DNA of 5,927 bases from Acidobacteriota bacterium (GTDB lineage Bacteria > Acidobacteriota > Polarisedimenticolia > J045), in the NCBI GenBank assembly GCA_027064265.1, contig JAMOQA010000562.1:1-5927 (forward strand). The letters run 5' to 3'. Below, piece after piece: positions 1 to 4,845 of the stretch (its first letter is position 1; the number at the start of each line of letters is the position of its first letter). Under the pieces are notes generated by a model. It was not told the DNA's origin. It saw nothing but the letters and a program-made list of their open reading frames with translations, and ran no database searches. Both the position numbers and the translations under genes were made by a program.

Positions 1-733
1 GGTTCCGGGTCTCCCGCGTGTTGTACCGGATCGGCCGCCCGAGGGCGTCGCCGAAGAAGCCGCCCGCCTCGCGAACGATGGCATCGGCGGCGCAGGCATC
101 CCAGTGACGGGAGTGCCGTCCGAGGCCGACGTACAGGTCGGCCTCGCCCCGGACGACCAGCACCGCCTTGCGCCCGACGGAACCGGAGCGGATCACCCGC
201 TCCGGGCGGAGCAACTCGACGAGTCGCCGCGTCCGCGGACCGGTGTGGGACCGGCTGATCGCGATCACGGGACCGCCACGGCCCACCGGCGGGCCGACCG
301 CGAGGCGCCGCCGCCCCCCGGGCCCCAGCTCGAAGGCGCCCCCGCCGCGGGCCGCGACCACGGTCCGCTCCTCGAGGGGCAGGTGGATCACGCCGAGCAC
401 CGCCTCGCCCCGCACGGCGAGGCCGATCATCACCGCGAACTCCCCCTCCCGGCGGACGAATTCCTCGGTGCCGTCCAGCGGGTCGACCAGCCACAGCCGC
501 TCGACCGCGAGGCGCGCGAGGTCGTCCGGCGTCTCCTCGCTGAGCACCGCGTCCCCGGGGAAGGCCCGGGCGAGCCCCTCCCGGACGAGGGCGTCCGCCT
601 CCCGGTCGGCCCGGGTGACCGGGCCCTCGCCCCCCGCTTTCTGCTCGACCTCGAACGCCCCCGCGTACACGTCGAGAACGACGCGGCCGGCCCGCCGCGC
701 CAGGTCGATCGCCGTTTCCAGCTCCCGGTCCAC
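1..733 (-). CDS. cysQ: CysQ-type 3'(2'),5'-bisphosphate nucleotidase, C-terminus cut by window edge
   Basis: This is an inositol-monophosphatase-superfamily phosphatase. CysQ members remove a phosphate from 3'-phosphoadenosine 5'-phosphate (pAp) or PAPS in the cytoplasm, recycling the by-product of sulfate assimilation; some also act on inositol phosphates. The Mg-binding motifs are visible: T-R-A-D (residues 40-43), L-S-E-E (64-67), D-P-L-D-G-T (84-89) and the late W-D motif (211-212) followed by an E-A-G-G turn. The context around DPLDGT (EFV, then GEFAV, then VLGVI) resembles CysQ more than SuhB-type IMPases. 244 codons are present and family members run to about 250-275 residues, so only a short C-terminal piece is missing. 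I chose the GTG at 733 because the family N-terminus (L-A-R-R-A-G near residue 11) follows directly and no ATG, GTG or TTG codon lies in frame in the 58 bases upstream. The ribosome site is weak: a GGCGGGG ends 12 bases before the GTG. The gene follows the HD-GYP gene on the same strand. A different IMPase-family substrate remains possible. Confidence 0.88.
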   Translation of the reverse strand, partial: MDRELETAIDLARRAGRVVLDVYAGAFEVEQKAGGEGPVTRADREADALVREGLARAFPGDAVLSEETPDDLARLAVERLWLVDPLDGTEEFVRREGEFAVMIGLAVRGEAVLGVIHLPLEERTVVAARGGGAFELGPGGRRRLAVGPPVGRGGPVIAISRSHTGPRTRRLVELLRPERVIRSGSVGRKAVLVVRGEADLYVGLGRHSRHWDACAADAIVREAGGFFGDALGRPIRYNTRETRN

Positions 734-745
734 GGGAAGAGTGTA

Positions 746-772
746 CCCCGCCGAACGCGGGACCGGGCGGGG
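746..772 (-). repeat. Inverted repeat in the HD-GYP/cysQ gap
   Basis: In the minus-strand RNA CCCCGCC pairs with GGCGGGG across a 13-base loop. The second arm is also the only Shine-Dalgarno-like sequence ahead of the cysQ GTG at 733, so folding could mask it. There is no U-run, and in DNA this rich in G and C a 7-bp match may be chance. Confidence 0.3.
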
Positions 773-791
773 ACCGTGGGCGACCAGGTGA

Positions 792-1925
792 TCAGGCCGG
801 CACGGGGGCCTCGACGGGGGCGAGACCGAGGGGGGCCACCCGCTCGAGGATCAGGCCGACGGTTTCCTCGTCGAGCCAGGAACGGGCCATGCGGGCGAGG
901 ATCGCCCGGGCGCGCGTTTCCGGGATCTCGGGGCGGAACGCCCGCGGCGAGCGAAGGGCGGTGTAGACGTCGGCGACCTGGATCACCCGGGTAGCCGGGT
1001 GCAACCGCTCCCTCCCCCCCACCGCCGGGTAGCCGCCTCCGCCCCGTCGGCGGTGATGCTCCCACGCGACGACCCCCGCGAGGTCGGGCACCCCCGGTGT
1101 CGCCAGCAACATCTCGGCCCCCGCCACCGGGTGCCGCCGCACGATCGCGAACTCGACGGGGGTGAGGGTTCCCTGCTTCGTGAGAAGGTCCCGGGGGACG
1201 TCGACCATCCCGATGTCGGCGAGCGCTCCCGACAGGGTCAGCTCCCGGAGCGGCTCCGGGTCCAGGCCGAGGACCCGGCCGGCCAGGTAGGAGAGCCGCG
1301 CCACGTCGAGGGAATGGGCGACCGGGGACGGGACCCCGGATACCGCCGCCCGTCCCCCGGCGAGGCGGACCGGCTCGACGACGCCGTCTCCCGGGAGGCC
1401 CGCGATCCCCCGCACGAGGCGGTCGGCCTCCTCGTCGGGGAACCTCCTGGCGGATGCGATCTCCCCCCAGAGGGCCGCCAGCCGCTCGACCATCCCCTGC
1501 CAGGGATCCTCCGGGGCCGGACCCTTCCCGGTCCCCCCGGTCCCGAGCTCGTTCCCGGGCATCGCCGGGAGGGCGGGAAGCGGTTGCCCGCCGGCCAGGG
1601 CGCCCACCAGCTCCACCAGCAGGTCGCGTTCCCGGGGCCCGGAGACCCGCAGCCGTCCGACGCCCCGCTCCCGCGCCGCGGAGGCGAGTCCCCCGAGGTG
1701 GCCCTCCCCCAGCGACGCCCACCCACCACCGTCCACCCGGATCCGCCCCCGGGCGAGATCGACGACCAGGCCGCCGTGGGCGTCGAGCACGCCGCGCAGG
1801 GCGAGGGAGAGCCGGTCGGCGGCGTTGACCCGCGCGGGGTGGCCGGCCGGGTAGAGGGTCGCGCTCTGCCACAGGCCGGCCAGGGCCCCGACGACGCGGC
1901 CGAGGAGCGGGTCAGTCCCGTTCAT
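792..1925 (-). CDS. Degenerate HD-GYP domain protein (c-di-GMP phosphodiesterase family)
   Basis: A 377-residue protein. Residues 1-110 form an N-terminal region with a Y-P-x-G-H-P motif (25-30), then a Gly/Pro-rich linker (112-141), then an HD-GYP domain (about 195-350). HD-GYP domains hydrolyse the bacterial second messenger cyclic di-GMP using a two- or three-metal site. Visible ligand positions are H204, D237, H265, H290-H291 and D319, and the GYP signature is present as GGGGYP (295-300). The His of the HD dyad is replaced by Ala (A236-D237), the usual Lys three residues after the Asp is Met (M240), and the Glu sometimes found four residues before the first His is Ser. Spacing is otherwise canonical (32 residues from H204 to the dyad), so this is substitution rather than misalignment. 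No membrane segment or receiver domain is visible, suggesting a cytoplasmic protein. The ATG at 1925 has a strong Shine-Dalgarno six bases upstream; a longer frame opening at 2126 reads only shadow sequence of the neighbour. The start overlaps the HEAT-like gene by 14 bases, implying translational coupling. Whether it is catalytic is uncertain. Confidence 0.85.
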   Translation of the reverse strand: MNGTDPLLGRVVGALAGLWQSATLYPAGHPARVNAADRLSLALRGVLDAHGGLVVDLARGRIRVDGGGWASLGEGHLGGLASAARERGVGRLRVSGPRERDLLVELVGALAGGQPLPALPAMPGNELGTGGTGKGPAPEDPWQGMVERLAALWGEIASARRFPDEEADRLVRGIAGLPGDGVVEPVRLAGGRAAVSGVPSPVAHSLDVARLSYLAGRVLGLDPEPLRELTLSGALADIGMVDVPRDLLTKQGTLTPVEFAIVRRHPVAGAEMLLATPGVPDLAGVVAWEHHRRRGGGGYPAVGGRERLHPATRVIQVADVYTALRSPRAFRPEIPETRARAILARMARSWLDEETVGLILERVAPLGLAPVEAPVPA

Positions 1926-2775
1926 CGCCTTCCTCCCCGGTGGCGAGCCGGTCACGGAGCGCGAGAAGCCGCTGGCGAATCGTGCCCTCCGCCGGGGCGG
2001 GAACGTCCGGCGCCAGCGCCAGCTCGAGGAGGGCCGGGTCGACATCCTCCCCCTCGAGGAGCACGGCACGCCCCAGGTCGGCCACCTGGCGGTCCGGGTC
2101 CCGCAGGACCGCTTCCACCCGGCCACGCCAAGCCGCGTCCCGGGGCCGGAGGGCCAGGAGGAACGCCAGGGCCCGGCGCCGGATCTCCGGGGCGGGGTGC
2201 CGGACGAGGCGCTCCCCGGCCTCCCGGGCCAGGGGCAGGGGCAGGCCGGCGATCAGCGGCAGGAAGGGCGCGACCTCCTCCGCCGGATCCCGGAGCAGCT
2301 GGTCGAGGAGGGAGCGCCAGGGACCGGGGCCGAGGCGGCGGGCCAGCACCTGGAACTCCTCGCCCAGGGGGGTTCCCCGCAGGTTGCGGATCACGCCTCC
2401 GATCGCCCGGAGGGCAGCGGGACCGGCGGCGGCGAGCAGCGCCTCCAGGTCGGGAACCAGGAACCCGAGCCGGACGGCGGCCCGGACCAGCTCTTCGCCG
2501 ACCTCGGGCCGTTCCATCGCCGCGAGCAGCTCGAGGGCCGCGTGACGGACGGGGGGCGGCGTGTGCTCCCCTAGAGCCTCGTGGCGCGCGCAGCGCAGGA
2601 TGTCGCGGAGGGCGTCCCAGGGGCCTTCCCGGCAGACGGGCAGGAGCACGCGGTGCACCCGGGCGTAGAGAGCCGCCCGGTCCCCCACCGGTGTCGTGAA
2701 CCCTTCCGGGTGGCGGGCGAGGAGGGCGGCCACGATCGCCGCCGTCGCCCCGGCCGCCGCGGTCTCGAGAGCCAC
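1912..2775 (-). CDS. HEAT-repeat-like alpha-helical protein
   Basis: A 287-residue, Leu/Ala/Arg-rich, almost entirely helical protein with no signal peptide and no enzyme motif that I recognise. Several stretches look like HEAT-repeat second helices, each preceded by a Pro-containing turn: residues 75-88 (P-V-R-H-A-A-L-E-L-L), 194-209 (A-P-E-I-R-R-R-A-L-A-F-L-L) and 224-240 (L-R-D-P-D-R-Q-V-A-D-L). HEAT solenoids normally act as protein-protein scaffolds, so a scaffold or partner role is inference. A GTG start at 2775 is taken because GGGAGG lies four bases upstream; that spacing is short, so a start slightly further in cannot be excluded. The stop codon lies inside the start region of the HD-GYP gene (14-base overlap), so the two products are likely made in a coupled way and may work together. 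The gene starts 67 bases after the DUF1573 gene. The assignment rests on repeat-like pattern only; the precise family is unknown to me. Confidence 0.75.
   Translation of the reverse strand: MALETAAAGATAAIVAALLARHPEGFTTPVGDRAALYARVHRVLLPVCREGPWDALRDILRCARHEALGEHTPPPVRHAALELLAAMERPEVGEELVRAAVRLGFLVPDLEALLAAAGPAALRAIGGVIRNLRGTPLGEEFQVLARRLGPGPWRSLLDQLLRDPAEEVAPFLPLIAGLPLPLAREAGERLVRHPAPEIRRRALAFLLALRPRDAAWRGRVEAVLRDPDRQVADLGRAVLLEGEDVDPALLELALAPDVPAPAEGTIRQRLLALRDRLATGEEGDERD
1932..1938 (-). promoter_or_regulatory. Strong Shine-Dalgarno of the HD-GYP gene
   Basis: GGGGAGG read on the minus strand, six bases before the ATG at 1925 and inside the 3' end of the HEAT-like gene. It decides the HD-GYP start against the longer frame opening at 2126, and supports coupled translation of the two genes. 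Confidence 0.85.
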
Positions 2776-2779
2776 GGAT

Positions 2780-2785
2780 CCTCCC
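2780..2785 (-). promoter_or_regulatory. Shine-Dalgarno of the HEAT-like gene
   Basis: GGGAGG read on the minus strand, four bases before the GTG at 2775. Its GGGA overlaps the 12-base perfect palindrome TCCCTCGAGGGA (2782-2793), so access may depend on local RNA folding. Confidence 0.6.
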
Positions 2786-2820
2786 TCGAGGGAAACGTGG
2801 TCCCTCGGCGGCGCGGGAGC

Positions 2821-2834
2821 AACTCTGGAGAGTT
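2821..2834. repeat. 14-base inverted repeat after the DUF1573 stop
   Basis: AACTCTGGAGAGTT is a perfect 6-base inverted repeat around a 2-base centre, eight bases beyond the DUF1573 stop. As RNA it can form at most a 5-bp stem with a 4-base loop, which is too weak for a convincing terminator. A protein-binding operator ahead of the HEAT-like gene is an alternative. Confidence 0.3.
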
Positions 2835-2842
2835 CGCGCGGC

Positions 2843-3580
2843 TCAGCGCTTCTCGCGGACGACGGCGGAGACGCGGAGCTTCGCCTCGGGGTAGTCGGGG
2901 TCGTTGGTCAGGACCCGGATCTCGCCCCGGTGGATCCCGGCGGGAGTGTCCCCCGGCATCGTGATCCGGATCCAGTAGTCCCCTTCCCGCGGCAGCAACC
3001 AGGCCGCCAGGCGCTTCTCCCCCTTCGCCACCGGCTTCGCGGGCTCGTACGAGACCCGGAACACCGGGGAGTCGCACCGGATGCCGACGACCTTCATCCC
3101 GGGCCGATGCGGCCGGGCGAGGACCTCCTGGGTCTTCTCCTCGCCGGGCGCGGCCGAGAGGTAGACCATCGGCTTGGGAAGGAACTCGAGGGGCGTGGTC
3201 AGGATCATCTTGACCGTGAGGATCACCCGTTCCGCGCCCGGGGCGTTCGTGTTGACGGTGATCGTCTTGGCCAGCTTGCCCGTGTGCAGGGTCTTCGTCT
3301 TGATCCGGGCGTGGATCCGCCCGGTCTTCCCCGGCTGGATCACCGGGTCGAAGTCCGCCACGGTGCAGCCGCAGGTCGGGTGCACGCCGGTGATCTCGAA
3401 CGGCTGGTCCCCCTCGTTCCGCACGATGAAGTCGTGCTCGATCACCGTGCCGAGCTCGACCTCGCCGGCGTCCCAGGTCGGTTCGACGAAGACCGCCTTC
3501 GCGGCGGCGGCGGCGGGAACGACGGCGAACGTGAGGGAGACCAGCAGGACGAGAGCGGAGACGAGCGACGTGGTCTTCAT
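2843..3580 (-). CDS. Secreted DUF1573 domain protein
   Basis: A 245-residue exported protein. Residues 1-26 form a classical Sec signal peptide: a Lys at position 2, a hydrophobic core (about 6-22) and an Ala-rich cleavage area (A-A-A-A-A, 23-27). There is no lipobox Cys, so the mature protein is probably periplasmic or secreted rather than lipid-anchored. Residues 30-125 match DUF1573, an Ig/ASH-like beta-sandwich family: D-A-G-E-V near 37, the N-E-G-D turn (55-58), the diagnostic P-T-C-G-C (68-72), then P-G-K-T-G and a T-V-N-T-N strand (107-111). Residues 130-245 look like a second beta-sandwich that ends with the same kind of pattern (G-E-I-R-V-L-T-N, 219-226). A third Cys lies at 169. The family's molecular function is not established; a structural or binding role at the envelope is likely. 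The ATG at 3580 is supported by the signal peptide and GGGAGG ten bases upstream; the frame stays open far upstream, but that sequence is shadow of baeRF and rnd. Confidence 0.9.
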   Translation of the reverse strand: MKTTSLVSALVLLVSLTFAVVPAAAAAKAVFVEPTWDAGEVELGTVIEHDFIVRNEGDQPFEITGVHPTCGCTVADFDPVIQPGKTGRIHARIKTKTLHTGKLAKTITVNTNAPGAERVILTVKMILTTPLEFLPKPMVYLSAAPGEEKTQEVLARPHRPGMKVVGIRCDSPVFRVSYEPAKPVAKGEKRLAAWLLPREGDYWIRITMPGDTPAGIHRGEIRVLTNDPDYPEAKLRVSAVVREKR

Positions 3581-3590
3581 CGGGCGAAAC

Positions 3591-3596
3591 CCTCCC
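3591..3596 (-). promoter_or_regulatory. Shine-Dalgarno of the DUF1573 gene
   Basis: GGGAGG read on the minus strand, ten bases before the ATG at 3580. The spacing is on the long side but usable, and the signal peptide independently supports this start. Confidence 0.7.
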
Positions 3597-3621
3597 GGGG
3601 CACGGGAAACGGCCCCCGGCC

Positions 3622-3627
3622 AATATA
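3622..3627 (-). promoter_or_regulatory. Possible -10 box (TATATT) ahead of the DUF1573 gene
   Basis: TATATT on the minus strand matches the TATAAT consensus at five of six bases and is conspicuous in such GC-rich sequence. It sits just after the hairpin and 41 bases before the ATG, giving a leader of roughly 35 bases. No recognisable -35 box is found about 17 bases upstream (GGGCGC there, inside the hairpin), so the call is tentative. Confidence 0.35.
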
Positions 3628-3631
3628 CCCG

Positions 3632-3665
3632 CCGCCCCCCCGCCGCGCCCGCGGCGAGGGGGCGG
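3632..3665 (-). terminator. 15-bp GC hairpin after the baeRF stop, possible terminator or attenuator
   Basis: In the minus-strand RNA the arms CCGCCCCCUCGCCGC and GCGGCGGGGGGGCGG pair over 15 positions with one U-G wobble around a GGGC loop. The hairpin starts 25 bases after the baeRF stop and lies before the DUF1573 gene. No U-run follows it, so it is not a textbook intrinsic terminator. It could act as a terminator in a high-GC genome, as a pause site, or as a 3'-end block protecting the rnd-baeRF message from exonucleases. Confidence 0.45.
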
Positions 3666-3690
3666 ACTCCCGGGCGGATCGCCGGGCCGT

Positions 3691-4845
3691 TCAGGCGCGG
3701 AAACGCAGCTTCGCCGCGACCCCCCCGGCCTCGGCCAGGGCCTCGCTCTCGTGGATCACGTCGAGGTCGCCACCGGAGGCGAGCACCTTCTCGACGAGGC
3801 GCTCGACGAGGTCGCAGGCCTGGGTCCCCTCCCCGCCGCAGGCCGGGCAGGCAGCGGGAGGCTCCCCGGTGCCGAGCCAGGAGCAGGAAGGACAGCGCCA
3901 GCCCTCGACCCGGGCCCCGTCCAGGACGAGGAGCAGGGAGACCGCCCCGTGGTTCGCCGCGGCCGCCACCTCGGCGGGGCCGGCGGCGGCGAGCCCGCCC
4001 GCGAGGGCCTCCTCCAGGGTCTCCCGCACGTGCCGGGCCTCTTCCTCGCGTTCCTTCTCCTCGATCCCGGCGAGCACCGCCCGCATCACCTCGGGGATCT
4101 CCGCCCCGAGCTCCAGCCCGAGCTCCGTCGGCTGCCGCTCGAGGATCCGCTTCGGCAGGGCGCTCTTCAGGAAGGCGAGCGGCTCCGGCGGACCGGAGAG
4201 GAAGAGCCGGGCCATCGGGTCGCCGTCGGCCAGCCGCACGAAGACGTCGGCCACCTCCCGGACATGCTTCTCCCGGTGCCAGTCCACGTGGCGCTGGTAG
4301 CGCATCTGGGACCAGCCGCCCTGGTGGTGCCGCCCCGGCACGTCCGGGTGGTCGATCTTCTCCTCCCCGGCCAGCCCCCCGAAGACGAACTCGAGGATCC
4401 GGGCGGAGCGGGAGTCCACCTGGCAGAGGATCGCCGTCTGGTAGTCGTCGACCAGCCGGGCGAGCTGGAAGACGTGGGGCACGGTCCGGACGACCAGCTG
4501 GTTCTCGAACGGGCGGGGCGCCGGGATCTCGAGCCACAGGCCGCGGGCGTGGGAAGCGAAGATCGCGAGGCCGCGGCCCGGGGGAGCGCCGACCGGGGAG
4601 ACCAGCTCCTCGACCCGGCGGCGGATCCGCTCCGCGTCGGCGGCGAGGGAATCGTGCCACGGGTGGTCCTTGCCGTGGAGCGCCACCACCTGGCGCAGCT
4701 TGTCCTTGACGAACAGGCGAACCGCCTCCCGCTTCGCGGCGCTGTCCCACAGGGTGTCCAGGTAGAGGCTGATCACAGGGGACCCGTCCTCCTCGAAGCG
4801 AGCCAGTTCCTGCAGCCTGGCGAGGATCGTCTCCCGATCGCTCAT
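3691..4845 (-). CDS. Bacterial eRF1/Pelota-like protein (baeRF family, probably family 10) with zinc ribbon
   Basis: A 384-residue protein of the bacterial/archaeal release-factor-1-like (baeRF) group, related to the superfamily of eRF1, Pelota and the peptidyl-tRNA-cleaving Vms1/acVLRF1 proteins. An N-terminal alpha/beta region (1-125) opens with V-I-S-L-Y-L-D (24-30). The central domain (about 130-275) holds the conserved G-R-H-H-Q-G-G-W-S-Q-M-R-Y-Q-R-H stretch (171-186), with a GGxxQ-type loop at G176-Q180 that recalls the catalytic GGQ of release factors. The C-terminal domain (about 285-384) resembles eRF1 domain 3: G-A-V-S-L-L-L-V-L-D (300-309) and a closing G-G-V-A-A-K-L-R-F. Inserted in it is a zinc ribbon, CxxC at 318/321 and CxxC at 333/336. 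A role in ribosome rescue or tRNA-linked quality control is inferred from the superfamily; no function is proven for this branch. The ATG overlaps the rnd stop by four bases and has AAGGAGG six bases upstream, so it is probably made together with RNase D. The subfamily number is from memory of the motif. Confidence 0.85.
   Translation of the reverse strand: MSDRETILARLQELARFEEDGSPVISLYLDTLWDSAAKREAVRLFVKDKLRQVVALHGKDHPWHDSLAADAERIRRRVEELVSPVGAPPGRGLAIFASHARGLWLEIPAPRPFENQLVVRTVPHVFQLARLVDDYQTAILCQVDSRSARILEFVFGGLAGEEKIDHPDVPGRHHQGGWSQMRYQRHVDWHREKHVREVADVFVRLADGDPMARLFLSGPPEPLAFLKSALPKRILERQPTELGLELGAEIPEVMRAVLAGIEEKEREEEARHVRETLEEALAGGLAAAGPAEVAAAANHGAVSLLLVLDGARVEGWRCPSCSWLGTGEPPAACPACGGEGTQACDLVERLVEKVLASGGDLDVIHESEALAEAGGVAAKLRFRA

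Noticed and set aside
734..791. A split or frameshifted fusion of the HD-GYP and CysQ proteins
   Set aside because: Each has a complete facing terminus: HD-GYP ends in a clean TGA and CysQ begins with its normal family N-terminus.
104..994. Plus-strand frame of 296 codons
   Set aside because: It is antisense to cysQ, whose minus-strand frame carries every expected catalytic motif.
430..1872. 480-codon minus-strand frame
   Set aside because: It reads the HD-GYP and cysQ genes out of frame, is Gly/Pro/Arg-rich, and has no domain.
1926..2126. Upstream extension of the HD-GYP frame to a start at 2126
   Set aside because: The extra residues are out-of-frame reading of the HEAT-like gene. The ATG at 1925 has an excellent ribosome site.
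999..2699. 566-codon open frame on the plus strand
   Set aside because: It runs antisense to the HD-GYP and HEAT-like genes and is mostly Pro, Gly and Arg. It has no domain pattern and is explained by scarce stop codons in GC-rich DNA.
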